A DNA stretch of 64,000 nucleotides, taken from the NCBI RefSeq assembly GCF_014203155.1, contig NZ_JACHIK010000005.1, positions 217,872 to 281,871 on the forward strand, in the 5' to 3' direction. Shown in pieces: positions 1 to 9,620 of the stretch (its first letter is position 1; each line of letters starts with the position of its first letter). The notes beneath the pieces were generated by a model. The model searched no databases. It saw only the letters and a list, made by a program, of their open reading frames with translations, and was not told where the DNA came from. Source of the DNA: Shinella fusca (GTDB lineage Bacteria > Pseudomonadota > Alphaproteobacteria > Rhizobiales > Rhizobiaceae). Made by a program: the position numbers and the translations under genes.

Positions 1-3000
1 AACACCTTCACCCTCTCCAACGTCGCCTTCACGGTCACTGACAGCGACAACGACACCGCGCCCGGCTCCTTCAACGTCCAGATCGTCGATGACGTTCCCC
101 TGGTCGATACGGCTGTCAACGGCAATCCCAACGAGCCGCAGGTAACGGAAGGGCATTCGATCTCGGGCACCTGGAATCTGGTTGCGGGCGCGGACGGCGT
201 TGCGCCGTCGGAGTTCACGATCCAGATCGGCAGCGGCGACGCGCAGCAGGTTGTGTTCACGAGCGGCGTGATGACGATCGATGTCGCCAACGGCACGCTC
301 GCCTTCAATGAAGACAAAACCTGGACCTTCACATCGCCCAACAATTCGGTCAGTGCCGACCAGAGCTTCACCTTCACGGTGAAAGCCGTGGACGGGGATG
401 GAGACTCAAGCCAAAGCAGCGAGACGATCAAAGTTCTCAACAGCGCGGCTCCGACCGTGACCTCAGCTCAGGTGGTTGCCGACGAGGATGATCTGTCGAC
501 CGGCAACCATGACAGCCAAACGGGTGACGCCGAGCGATCCGGCATGACCGGATCCCTTGGCAACTACGGCGCCGACGGCGTCGGCTCAGTGGCCTTCGCC
601 GCGCAGTCAGGTGCCGTGGTTGCGACAGACGGATCGTTCGTGAAGTCCGGTGGTGCGCAGCTCTATTACTATTGGGATGCCAGCGCGAAGGTGCTGTACG
701 GCACGACGATTGCCAACCCGGCTACCTCAACCATTGCCGCCAATAGCGCCGCGTTCAAGATCGCGCTGACGGATGTCGGTTCGGGCGCAAACGCCGGCGC
801 GAAGTATGAATTCACCCTCCTCAAGGCGCTGGACCACAAGGTGGCAGGCGAAGAGGACGATATCAACATTTCGCTCGGCTACACCATCAAGGACGGCAAC
901 GACGACGCGACCAGCGGCACGCTGAAGATCACGGTCGACGACGACATGCCGGTCGCGAATCCGAACAGCAACAGTATCAATATCGTTACGGATGACCTCG
1001 CCGTGGCGACGGTGGATGCGACGTGGAAAATCCTCCAGGGTGGCTCCAACATCAACTATTCGCACACCGAGAACAAGGACGGTGTCACCTGGGGCACCGG
1101 TGGAACGTCGGGCTACGAATTTGCCGATAGCCCGGCAATCGATCTTGCTCATCTGGGGACCAACGAGACCTTCTATCTGGGCAAGTTCACCCACAACAAT
1201 CAGTCCATCGATTCGGGCACAAGCATTTCGAGCGCACAGTTGACCGTCAACTTCATGGCGATCATCAACGGCGAGGAGGTTCCGGTCGGTCCGATAACCA
1301 TCACGTTCAAACACGACGAAACGCCGAATGATGGCACCGCGGAGCAAAATCGCGATATTATTACGATCACGACCCAGACTGTATCCGTGAACATCGCGGG
1401 GCAGGATTATACGCTCGCCGTGCGCGGTTTCGTCGATGAGAACAATCAGGTTGTCGATACCGTGCGGACCTACGAGGGGAAGGCCAATACCTACCAGTTG
1501 GCGGTGAGCTTCGTTTCGTCCAATACGGGTAACATCATGGCGACCGGCGACGTGATCGCAGATGATGCCGCCGGTGCGGACGGACCACTTCAGGTTTCCG
1601 CTGTCGCCTTCGGTACTCAGGGTGGCGCTCTTAATAGTTTGGGTGATTTCCAGGTGAACGGCGCTTACGGTACGCTCGTCATCAAGAAGGACGGCAGCTA
1701 TACCTATACGCTGACCAAGGATGCCAGCCAGATCACGGGAAATGATCCCAAGGAAATCTTCACCTATACGGTCAAGGATTTTGATGGCGACACGTCCTCG
1801 TCGACGTTGACGATCGATCTCAACAAGGTCGATAGCCCCGCAAACCCGCTGCATGGCGACCGTGTGATCACCAATGTCGGAAGCAGCGACATCGTGATTT
1901 CCGAGGCCGCGCTGCGGTTCAACGATCAGGCCGGTTCGCAGATCGGCGCGGGCGCATCGAACCCTGTCGATCTTACTGTCAGCCATCCGCAGGCCGGCAA
2001 CGACTTCATCGTCAAGGATAGCAATTCCAACGGTGGCCAGTTCACCTATAGCGGCACGAACGGAGGCACAGCCGACAATGCCCTGGTTACGGTCATCCAG
2101 CAAACCGGCTCGACGCTCACCGGTACGGTTTTCGGCGATATCCTGATCGGACGCGAAGCTGCCGATACGATCAACGGCGGCGCGGGCAACGACTACATCA
2201 TTGCCAATGGCGGCGATGATATCATCGACGGTGGTGCTGGGGCGGATACCATGCTCGGCGGCAAGGGGAACGATACCTACATCGTTGACGATGCCGGGGA
2301 TGTGGTCACCGAGCTCGCGGGCGAGGGAACCGATAAAATCAATGCATCGGTCAGCTATACGCTCGGCGACAATGTCGAGAACCTGACGCTGACGGGCAGC
2401 GCAAACATCAACGGCACGGGCAACGAGCTTGGGAACGTAATTGTCGGGAACTCCGGCAACAATGTGCTAAGCGGCGGTGCGGGTGACGATACGTTCATCC
2501 TCGAGGGCAACCTGACGAGCGCTGACACGATCAATGGCGGTGCCGACAACGACACATTGACGTTCACCGGTTCGACTTCGAACACGACTGCTCTCGACAA
2601 TGTGACCAATATCGAAACCATCGTGCTTGGCTCGGCACCGACGAGCATAGTGACCAAGGATACGCTGGTTGCTACGGGAGCAACGCTCACCGTCGATGGT
2701 TCTGCGCTTAAGTCCAACCAGGCGCTGAGCTGGAACGGTGCGGCTGAAACCGGCGGAGCCTTCAAGATCACCGGCGGTGCGGGTAACGACAAGATCACCG
2801 GTGGTAACGGCGCCGACATTCTCGCTGGCGGCGGGGGTGCCGACACCTTGATGGGGGGCAATGGTGACGACAAACTCATTGGAGGTGCAGGAAAGGACAC
2901 GCTTACCGGCGGAGCGGGAAAGGATACCTTTGTCCTTGATGGTTCCACCACAGATTATGACATCATTACTGATTTTAAGAACAGCGAAGGTGACGTAATC

Positions 3001-4236
3001 AATTTTGTAAACTTCAACCTGCAAAATCATACTGGGGTTGGAGCGATCAATTCAATCAAGACGGTTACTGCGACTGGGATTTTCGGCTCCGATATAGCGG
3101 GAGCTGATCTCGTTGTCTTTGATCTGAGCAAGAATTCCGCAGACACGGCAAGCGATATCGATACTCTCCTTAGAAATCAGAAGGGGACATTTGATGGAGG
3201 TGTATTTGTTCTCGCTTATTCTGACGTTGAGGGCAAAAATCTCGTCTCATTGTACTATGATTCAGATGCGGACGATAAGGGTGGAGCCAGGCTTGTAGCC
3301 GTATTCAATAATTATAGTGACGTCACGGCGAATGATAGTCCACGTTTTATGGTAAATTATGCTTCTATCTCAAGCATAGTTGACCCCATCGTCGTCGATC
3401 TCGACCACAACGGCTACAGCTTCTCCAGCGTTGAAAACGGTATTCACTTCGACATCAACGCCGACGGTTCTGCCGACCAGGTAGCCTGGAACACCAGCAA
3501 CGACGGTATCCTCGCCTATGACGTCAATGGTGACGGCAAGATCGATAGCGGGAGCGAGATCTTCACGCCCGACTTCAACGGCGGCAAGTTCGCCAGCGGC
3601 GCGGCGGCCTTGGCATCGCTCGACAGCAACGGCGACGGCATCATCGATGCCGACGACGAGGCGTTCAGCAAGTTGCTGATCTGGCAGGATGCCAATGGCG
3701 ACGGCGTCGGTGAAGCGGGTGAGCTCAGCCATCTGGCCGACCACGGCATCAGCGGCATCGGCGCGTCGACGACGGCGCCCTCGGTCGATACGATCGATGG
3801 ACAGGCCATCGCCGGCGAAGGCACGGTCTACTATGCCGACGGATCGACCGGGAGCTACGTCGAGGTCAATCTCGATGCGCTCCTCGGCGACAGCGGCAAT
3901 GTCGATGGCGACTCGACGGTGGGTGCGGATACATTCGTGATCGACCCGTCGGTCTTGGTCTCGGGTGGCGCGATGGCGGAAATCCTCACCGGCTACGACG
4001 CCGCCGAGGGGGATGTTGTGGATATTTCGCATTTGCTTGGCAACAACGTGACGGCAGACAATATCGGTGACTTCGTTCGGACCGTCGAGAGCGGGGACGG
4101 TGCGGCGGATCAGTTGCAGGTCAGCACGACCGGCAATGCGAGCGACTTTACCACCGTCGCGGTTCTGGATGCCAATGCCGGCGTGAAGATACTCTACAAT
4201 GACGATCAGCATCACACGCAGAACGCGACCGTCTAA
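1..4236 (+). CDS. Giant type I secreted RTX/VCBS calcium-binding protein, 5' end outside window
   Basis: The reading frame is open from base 1, so the start lies upstream; 1,411 residues are visible. Order seen: beta-rich adhesin-like repeats, a VCBS-type domain near residues 515-605 (VKDFDGDTSSSTLTIDL), RTX nonapeptide blocks near 720-845 and 923-980 (GGAGNDYI, GGNGDDKLIGGAGKDT), three EF-hand-like loops near 1172-1240 (DVNGDGKID, DSNGDGIID, DANGDGVGE) and a C-terminal type I secretion target region near 1305-1411 (TFVIDPSVL, EGDVVDISHLLG). Such proteins leave the cell through a type I ABC exporter and fold on binding calcium; many are adhesins or biofilm matrix proteins. Residues about 981-1125 are coded by clearly AT-richer DNA. 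The exact ligand or activity is not readable. Confidence 0.9.
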   Translation, partial: NTFTLSNVAFTVTDSDNDTAPGSFNVQIVDDVPLVDTAVNGNPNEPQVTEGHSISGTWNLVAGADGVAPSEFTIQIGSGDAQQVVFTSGVMTIDVANGTLAFNEDKTWTFTSPNNSVSADQSFTFTVKAVDGDGDSSQSSETIKVLNSAAPTVTSAQVVADEDDLSTGNHDSQTGDAERSGMTGSLGNYGADGVGSVAFAAQSGAVVATDGSFVKSGGAQLYYYWDASAKVLYGTTIANPATSTIAANSAAFKIALTDVGSGANAGAKYEFTLLKALDHKVAGEEDDINISLGYTIKDGNDDATSGTLKITVDDDMPVANPNSNSINIVTDDLAVATVDATWKILQGGSNINYSHTENKDGVTWGTGGTSGYEFADSPAIDLAHLGTNETFYLGKFTHNNQSIDSGTSISSAQLTVNFMAIINGEEVPVGPITITFKHDETPNDGTAEQNRDIITITTQTVSVNIAGQDYTLAVRGFVDENNQVVDTVRTYEGKANTYQLAVSFVSSNTGNIMATGDVIADDAAGADGPLQVSAVAFGTQGGALNSLGDFQVNGAYGTLVIKKDGSYTYTLTKDASQITGNDPKEIFTYTVKDFDGDTSSSTLTIDLNKVDSPANPLHGDRVITNVGSSDIVISEAALRFNDQAGSQIGAGASNPVDLTVSHPQAGNDFIVKDSNSNGGQFTYSGTNGGTADNALVTVIQQTGSTLTGTVFGDILIGREAADTINGGAGNDYIIANGGDDIIDGGAGADTMLGGKGNDTYIVDDAGDVVTELAGEGTDKINASVSYTLGDNVENLTLTGSANINGTGNELGNVIVGNSGNNVLSGGAGDDTFILEGNLTSADTINGGADNDTLTFTGSTSNTTALDNVTNIETIVLGSAPTSIVTKDTLVATGATLTVDGSALKSNQALSWNGAAETGGAFKITGGAGNDKITGGNGADILAGGGGADTLMGGNGDDKLIGGAGKDTLTGGAGKDTFVLDGSTTDYDIITDFKNSEGDVINFVNFNLQNHTGVGAINSIKTVTATGIFGSDIAGADLVVFDLSKNSADTASDIDTLLRNQKGTFDGGVFVLAYSDVEGKNLVSLYYDSDADDKGGARLVAVFNNYSDVTANDSPRFMVNYASISSIVDPIVVDLDHNGYSFSSVENGIHFDINADGSADQVAWNTSNDGILAYDVNGDGKIDSGSEIFTPDFNGGKFASGAAALASLDSNGDGIIDADDEAFSKLLIWQDANGDGVGEAGELSHLADHGISGIGASTTAPSVDTIDGQAIAGEGTVYYADGSTGSYVEVNLDALLGDSGNVDGDSTVGADTFVIDPSVLVSGGAMAEILTGYDAAEGDVVDISHLLGNNVTADNIGDFVRTVESGDGAADQLQVSTTGNASDFTTVAVLDANAGVKILYNDDQHHTQNATV

Positions 4237-4330
4237 CAAATGGACTGTATATCGGCCGCCTTTCGAGGCGGCCGGTTTCTCGATAAAAGGTAGACGAAGC
4301 CGGCCGTCTCGGCCGATCCAGGGGGACTTC

Positions 4331-4690
4331 ATGTTTTCTATGCGAACGATTGTTGCCGCGGCGATCCTGCTTGCCGGTAGTGTGACCGCTCACGCGGCCG
4401 ATCTTGGCGAAGAGTATTCGCAGTGTGCCTTGGCCACAGGTTCCACTCTGCTTGCCCAGCAGAGCAACGCCGCGCTTTCGGACGAGGTCGTGCGGCTGAT
4501 GAATGAGGCGGTGGGCGTTGCTGACGATCCGAAGTGGATCAGTTCACGCCAGCCGGCCTTCACCTGGGCGTCCGAGGCCAAGGTCGCTTGCGGTAAGGCC
4601 TACGGTTATCTCAAGGCAAGCTATCGCGATGAAGATACGATCAACAAGTGCGAATGCTTCCATACGCGCATGCTGCAATATATGAACTGA
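4331..4690 (+). CDS. Small exported protein of unknown function
   Basis: This 119-residue protein has a clear signal peptide (MFSMRTIVAAAILLAGSVTAHA) with likely cleavage after AHA. The mature part has four cysteines, at YSQCAL, VACGKAY and the pair KCECFH near the end, so disulfides in the periplasm are plausible. The ATG at 4331 follows AGGGGGACTTC and fits the signal peptide; an upstream in-frame extension to 4199 would bury it. It lies 94 bases after the RTX gene and 8 bases before the lipoprotein ORF, so the three may be cotranscribed. I recognise no family and assign no function. Confidence 0.7.
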   Translation: MFSMRTIVAAAILLAGSVTAHAADLGEEYSQCALATGSTLLAQQSNAALSDEVVRLMNEAVGVADDPKWISSRQPAFTWASEAKVACGKAYGYLKASYRDEDTINKCECFHTRMLQYMN

Positions 4691-4698
4691 TCCCGCCC

Positions 4699-5820
4699 AT
4701 GCGCCTCCTCTCATATTACGCTCGCATCGCTGGTGTCTGTACGCTGGTGCTGGGGGTGCTCACGGGCTGTCAGTCCGGATCGACACCCGATGTGCTTGCC
4801 AGCGCAAAACAGGAAAGCAGCGGTACAGTATCGGGCGCGCCGGCTAACATCGATGCTGCCAGCGCACATGTCGCGTTCTTCATCGATCGAAGCACAGCAG
4901 GCGCTGCGGGTGATTATCGTGACGGTGCGGCGCTCGCAGTGAAGGAGCTTGGGGCTGGCAAGTTATCGCTCACTGTCGAGGATGTCGCGGCAGGTTCCGC
5001 CGATGCGGCGGGACAGGTGCAAAAGGCGGCAGCGGGCGGTGTGAAGTTCTTTATCGGATCGCCTTCGCTGGCCGAGGCTGTCGCCACCGGAGCGAAAGGA
5101 TCGCCGTTTGTGCTGCTTGCAAGCGAGCCGGTCGGAGATGGCGTTTCCATCATTTCCGACGAGATCGACGGCCTCATCGAGGTTGCCTCCTATGCGGCCG
5201 GCGCGGGCCGAACGCAGATCATGGCGGTGGCCGCACGCCCACTGAGCGATGCACAGGCGCAGCGCTTACGGGATGGTATAAAGAAGGCGGGCGCGACCCT
5301 TGTCGATATCGTGACCGATCCCGGCTCGACGGCTGGCAAGAAGAGCCTTGCCAGGCTGGGAGATGTGCAGGCGGTGCTGTTGATCGGAGCCGATGCGCCG
5401 AAGGTCATCGCCCCGATCCTACGGCAGGGCGGCGCGTTGCCTGCCGATGTTCCTTTCCTCGGCACCGGCACATGGCCTGCCGAAAGCTATGCCGAACCCG
5501 CACTGGAAGGCTCGCTGCTTGCCCTGGTGGATCAGACCGCCCTGAAACGCATTTCTACTCGCTTTCAGGAAGCCTATGGGCGCGCCCTTTCCCTTGAGGC
5601 GGCCTATGCCTTTGACGCCGTCGCCGTCGCCGCCGGGATAGCGCGTGCGAAAGGCGAGCAGGGCCTGACCCCAGAAGCCCTGCACGCCACTTCGGGCTTT
5701 GCTGGCGCCACGGGCGTCTTCCGGTTCGATGCGAATGGCCGCGCTGAACGTCGCTTCGCAATTTACCGCCTGACCCGCGGTAAACCCAGCCTACTGGATG
5801 CTGCCCCGTCAGTGTTCTGA
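4699..5820 (+). CDS. Lipoprotein with periplasmic-binding-protein type 1 fold
   Basis: The protein has 373 residues from the ATG at 4699. The N-terminus is a lipoprotein signal with the lipobox LTGC. The rest resembles Leu/Ile/Val-binding proteins and LpoA-like PBP activators: HVAFFIDRS, FFIGSPSLAEAVA and the late AYAFDAVAVAAGIARA segment are typical of that fold. It is probably anchored to a membrane on the periplasmic side. No permease or ATPase gene is adjacent, so a transport role is not supported; its place after a type I secreted protein and a small exported protein suggests an envelope or secretion-linked role by inference. A longer in-frame start at 4648 would overlap the previous gene. 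Confidence 0.72.
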   Translation: MRLLSYYARIAGVCTLVLGVLTGCQSGSTPDVLASAKQESSGTVSGAPANIDAASAHVAFFIDRSTAGAAGDYRDGAALAVKELGAGKLSLTVEDVAAGSADAAGQVQKAAAGGVKFFIGSPSLAEAVATGAKGSPFVLLASEPVGDGVSIISDEIDGLIEVASYAAGAGRTQIMAVAARPLSDAQAQRLRDGIKKAGATLVDIVTDPGSTAGKKSLARLGDVQAVLLIGADAPKVIAPILRQGGALPADVPFLGTGTWPAESYAEPALEGSLLALVDQTALKRISTRFQEAYGRALSLEAAYAFDAVAVAAGIARAKGEQGLTPEALHATSGFAGATGVFRFDANGRAERRFAIYRLTRGKPSLLDAAPSVF

Positions 5821-5822
5821 GG

Positions 5823-5858
5823 CGCGGATACCCGGAAGCGCGACGATCCGCGTTATTT
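5823..5858 (+). terminator. Candidate terminator after the lipoprotein gene
   Basis: A 7-bp inverted repeat CGCGGAT/ATCCGCG (5823-5829 and 5846-5852) is followed by TTATTT, immediately after the stop codon of the lipoprotein gene. The loop is long (16 bases). The rest of the gap up to 6077 is AT-rich (around 5930-6010) and holds no gene I can support. Confidence 0.5.
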
Positions 5859-6077
5859 GCGGGATCTCTTGCGTACACCTGTCGAGGCAAGTGATCTTGG
5901 AGTACCCAGCATTGCATGCCTTTGCATGCACTACCAGTTTATATATTTATATCAATTGCATCTGCGTTCTCACCTTTGTTCTCCTTGGCGCGCTAATTCA
6001 ATATAAAATTATGAAGGTGCCGATTTCCTACGGAAGTGAGCGCGGGCCGCGGTGCTTGAGGGCCAAAAATCAGGCGT

Positions 6078-7346
6078 TTATCTGCTGATGTCGAACGGTG
6101 GATTGGCGTGTTGGATGAGTTCGCGGGCTTGGTCGGGGAACCAGTTGCCGGCCGACGGTGCCGCGATGCCGCGGGCGGGGTCGAGCGGGCCGGGCGTGCC
6201 GCGGTGGCAGGGGCCGTCGGATTCGCCAGGGACTTTTATCCAGAGGAAGGCGTCGATATAGGGGTTGTCCGTCTGGAGCGTGGGGCGCCGGCCAAGGCCG
6301 CGTCCGGGTGGATTGCACCAGATCTCGGCATCCTTGTACCGTCCGTCCGGCGGGGTCCATGAACCTGCGCCGTTGCGGCTGGTGTCGATGACGGCGTGCT
6401 TTTGCCTTACCGGATCGCGCGTCAGTCCGGCCGCCGCGAAAGCACGGTCGTAGGCGCGGTCCGTTTCCGCCCAGGTCGTTATGTCCTCCTCGTTCGCCGG
6501 ATGGAACTGGCTGGGGCAGCTTCTTGCTTCCAGCGCCCCTGCCGCAACGAGGGCAAGGCAATCGCTCAGCCAGGCGGCATACCGCGTGATCCGGTCGTCG
6601 CTCTCGAAATTCGAGACGTTGAGGAAAAATCCGTCCGCCTTGCCGATATTCGCCTTGGTCAGGCGGTCGGCGGCATCGCCGGGGGGAAGCCAGTTGCTGC
6701 CCGTGCCATCGAGATACACGCGGGTGCCCGGCATCGCCTTGAGGATTTCCACCGCCCGGCTCAACTGGGCGAACCGTTCCGCCGCGGCATGGGCGGGATC
6801 GGCCCCTTCCGGCCTGCAGGGCTCCGGATCGCCGTCGACGTTCCGGTTGAAGGGGATGACGCCGAGGCCGTCCGGCTCGAGCACGACGATCGCCTTCCCT
6901 TTGCCGATCCCCGCGGCGAAGGCTTCGATCCATCGGATATAGGAGGCCGTATCCCTTGCGCCGCCGGCCGAATAGAGGGCGCAATCCCGGTGAGGAATAT
7001 TGTAGGCCACGAGGACCGGGACCGCACCCTCCGCCGCGGCCCTGTCCATGACATCGGCGACGGCCGCTCTCGCCTCCTCAGGAGAGCTCTCCATGAACCA
7101 CGTCGCCGAGGGAACGCGCGCGAGGGCAAGGGCATCCGCCCTCGCCTGCCCTTCCAGCACCTCCGCCGCGACGGCCGCGCCGCTCCTGTCGTTGACGAAG
7201 AGTTTTTGCGGCTCCTGAGAGAAAGCGGCAGGGACTGCTGCAAGCGCGGAACAGGCCACGGCAAGGACGGTTGCAGCAGCCCTTTTCCAGCGCAAGCGGC
7301 CGGGGACGCGGAGACCTCTGCCCGCTTGTCGGCCGCGCGGTTTCAC
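6078..7346 (-). CDS. Glycoside hydrolase family 6 endoglucanase of the cellulose operon
   Basis: This 422-residue exported protein carries both GH6 signatures: VAYNIPHRDC matches V-x-Y-x2-P-x-R-D-C, and VVLEPDGLG matches the second motif with its Glu-Pro-Asp core. GH6 enzymes cut beta-1,4-glucan by inversion. A hydrophobic signal (AATVLAVACSALAAVPAAFS) follows a basic N-terminus. The start is GTG at 7346, overlapping the previous stop as GTGA (7343-7346), so translation is probably coupled to the TPR gene. It is the last gene of the bcs operon, where a GH8 enzyme (BcsZ) is usual; it likely trims or edits nascent cellulose in the periplasm. Confidence 0.92.
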   Translation of the reverse strand: MKPRGRQAGRGLRVPGRLRWKRAAATVLAVACSALAAVPAAFSQEPQKLFVNDRSGAAVAAEVLEGQARADALALARVPSATWFMESSPEEARAAVADVMDRAAAEGAVPVLVAYNIPHRDCALYSAGGARDTASYIRWIEAFAAGIGKGKAIVVLEPDGLGVIPFNRNVDGDPEPCRPEGADPAHAAAERFAQLSRAVEILKAMPGTRVYLDGTGSNWLPPGDAADRLTKANIGKADGFFLNVSNFESDDRITRYAAWLSDCLALVAAGALEARSCPSQFHPANEEDITTWAETDRAYDRAFAAAGLTRDPVRQKHAVIDTSRNGAGSWTPPDGRYKDAEIWCNPPGRGLGRRPTLQTDNPYIDAFLWIKVPGESDGPCHRGTPGPLDPARGIAAPSAGNWFPDQARELIQHANPPFDISR

Positions 7347-9463
7347 TGGCGCCTGTCCCGTTCGGTGCGCATTTCCGCAAGGGCGCGGATGGCGTCCTGC
7401 TGGCCGGTCTCGCCGAGAGCCTCGAAGAGGCGCATGGCATCGGCGCGCAGGCCGAGATTCTTGTAGGCATAGGCACGCAGCACCATCAAGTCGGTCGGCT
7501 CGTTCACGATCTGCCTGCGCTGGTCGAGGAATACGAGCGCTTCCCGGTAGCGCGACGCGCGGAAGCTGCTGACGGCCCTGTCGGCGAGGATCGCGGCCTG
7601 CAGCTCGCCGCCGCGGCGGCCGTCGAGCTTCGCCTTCGAGGCGGCAACGGCGGCGTCGCTCGTCAGGCCGGCCCGCAGATAGGCAAGGCTCTGGCCATAG
7701 GCCGCGTCGCTACGCGTCTGCCCCTCGCCCGCCAGCGCCGCCTCGAAGGCCTGCGCCGCTTCCAGCGGACGGTTGATCTCCATCAGGCACCAGCCGAGCG
7801 CCAATGCGCTTCCCGGGGCAAGGCCGTGCAGGTCGCGGGAGGTGCGGCAGCTCGTGCCCGTGCCTTCCGCCCGGCGCGCCGTGCGCTTGCTCCGTTGCGG
7901 CCGCGCGGCGACCTCCTCGACGGCGGGGCGGCGCTCCTCGGCCCGCTCCTGTGTCTCCACGCTCGCCACCGGCAGCTTGCGGCGCGGCAGGACCGAAGCG
8001 TCTTCCTCGCCGCGGCTTTCGCCGAGCCGTGCGATGCGTTCCGAGCGCTTGCCCCAGGCCTGCTTGACGGCGGCAAGGCCGGCCATGTCGTCGAGGCGCA
8101 GGCGCGCGACGCCGAGCCCGTAGGCGGCCGGCTCGTAGTCCGCCTTCCAGGACAACACCTGCGCGAACCATTGCTCGGCCGTCCGCGGCTGATCCATGGC
8201 GAGCGCATACCAGCCGAACTGCTCGCCGGTCTCCGGATTCTTCTGCTCCAGCGTCACCGCGGCGATGCGGCCGAGCACGTTCGTGTCCAGCACCGGCACG
8301 GGGTCGAGCGCCAGGAGGTTGGCGGTCGCGGCGAGATAGGTCTGCATCGCCTGGTCGGAGCTCGTCCGCCAAGGATACATCACGTCCTCCGCTTCGGCCG
8401 GCATCTTGCGGGCGAGCAGGATGAGGGCGAGGCCCTGCGAGGCGGATGCGGAATCCTCGATGGCCCGCGCCTTGCGGAAGAAGGGTTCGGCGACGGCATT
8501 CTCGTCGCGGCGAAGGTGATACCAGCCGAGCAGCAGGGCATCGGACGCGAGCCCCTCCCCCGCCACCAGCTTCTCGACGGTCTTGAGATAGGCGGGCGCG
8601 ACCGTCAGGGCCGGGTCCTCCGCCCCCTCGCCGACGAAGCGGCGGGCAAGGTCGTTGCGGATCGCGTCGAATTCCTGCGAGCCGTCCGTTCCGGCATGCT
8701 CGCGCGCGAGGAGGTCCTGCATGTCGGCATAGCCGAGCAGCACGGATGCCTTCTGAACGGTCGCGATGCGGACCGGCGCGTCCGTGCAGTTGTTCAGCAT
8801 GTAGAGATAGGCATCCTTGGCGCGTTGCAGGCGGTCCGTCCTGGCGAAGGCTTCGGCGACGCGCCAGAGCACGTCCGCATCGCTGCAGGTCAGGAGGCTC
8901 GGCGTTTCCGCGCCGATGCGCACGACCTCCTCGTTTCGCCCGCCGTTCGAGGCGGCGACGAGCGCGGCGCGCTTTTCCGCGACGTCCAGCCGTTCGACGA
9001 GGTCGGCCGGCGGGGTCCATTGCGGGTCCTGCTTCCGGCGTTCGGCAATCGCCGCACGCACGTCGGCATACCGCGACTGGCTGTAGAGCGCCCACATCGC
9101 CTCGAGCTGCCGGTCCTCGTTGACCGGAACGGCAAGGGGATTTTCCGGCGGCGTCCAGGTGGGGTAGAGCGTGCGCAGGCGGGCGATCTCGGCATTGAGC
9201 CGGGCGGTATCGCCGCGGGCCGCGAAATAGCGCAGCGCACTTTCGTCGACGACGGGGCCGGCGGGTGTCGCGTCCACGCCCTGCCCGGCATCCGCATCGG
9301 CCCCCTTCCCGGCCTGCGCGACGAGCCGGCGCGGCTGCTTGGCGTTTGCGGCATCGCCCGCGTCGAGGCCCGGCATCTGGCCGTCGGATATGGAAAAAGG
9401 CTGGCCGGCCAGGCTGGCCGCACCGGCAGAGACGAGGACGAACGCCATCAAGATCGACTTCAT
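7343..9463 (-). CDS. bcsK: Cellulose-operon TPR-rich exported protein (BcsK-like)
   Basis: The product has 706 residues from the ATG at 9463, which follows GGGGAAGG and opens a signal peptide (MKSILMAFVLVSAGAASLAG); the frame extends further upstream without a better start. It is alpha-helical and full of Ala/Arg-rich tetratricopeptide-like units, for example LGWYHLRRDENAVAEPFFRK and GWCLMEINRPLEAAQAFEAA. In rhizobial cellulose operons a TPR protein usually takes the place of BcsC without the porin barrel, and I see no barrel here. The symbol is inferred from operon position and architecture. It probably scaffolds the periplasmic part of the synthase complex. Confidence 0.72.
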   Translation of the reverse strand: MKSILMAFVLVSAGAASLAGQPFSISDGQMPGLDAGDAANAKQPRRLVAQAGKGADADAGQGVDATPAGPVVDESALRYFAARGDTARLNAEIARLRTLYPTWTPPENPLAVPVNEDRQLEAMWALYSQSRYADVRAAIAERRKQDPQWTPPADLVERLDVAEKRAALVAASNGGRNEEVVRIGAETPSLLTCSDADVLWRVAEAFARTDRLQRAKDAYLYMLNNCTDAPVRIATVQKASVLLGYADMQDLLAREHAGTDGSQEFDAIRNDLARRFVGEGAEDPALTVAPAYLKTVEKLVAGEGLASDALLLGWYHLRRDENAVAEPFFRKARAIEDSASASQGLALILLARKMPAEAEDVMYPWRTSSDQAMQTYLAATANLLALDPVPVLDTNVLGRIAAVTLEQKNPETGEQFGWYALAMDQPRTAEQWFAQVLSWKADYEPAAYGLGVARLRLDDMAGLAAVKQAWGKRSERIARLGESRGEEDASVLPRRKLPVASVETQERAEERRPAVEEVAARPQRSKRTARRAEGTGTSCRTSRDLHGLAPGSALALGWCLMEINRPLEAAQAFEAALAGEGQTRSDAAYGQSLAYLRAGLTSDAAVAASKAKLDGRRGGELQAAILADRAVSSFRASRYREALVFLDQRRQIVNEPTDLMVLRAYAYKNLGLRADAMRLFEALGETGQQDAIRALAEMRTERDRRQ

Positions 9464-9620
9464 CCCGACCTTCCCCGGTATGCTAGCCACATCCGGCTCC
9501 CGGCCTGGACCGCGGCGACACCATGCGCCATGAACGACGGGACATGTCGCCATGTCCCCCAGGAAGAGCCAACCAGGCCCGATAAAAGCGCGATATGGTT
9601 AACCACTCGTAAAAACCGGC

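Noticed and set aside
5905-5935. Two adjacent GCATGC palindromes in the AT-rich gap after the lipoprotein gene
   Set aside because: Short palindromes expected by chance; no regulator or symmetric spacing supports a binding site.
9464-9553. N-terminal extension of the TPR protein
   Set aside because: It precedes a clear signal peptide and lacks a ribosome site, while GGGGAAGG precedes the ATG at 9463.
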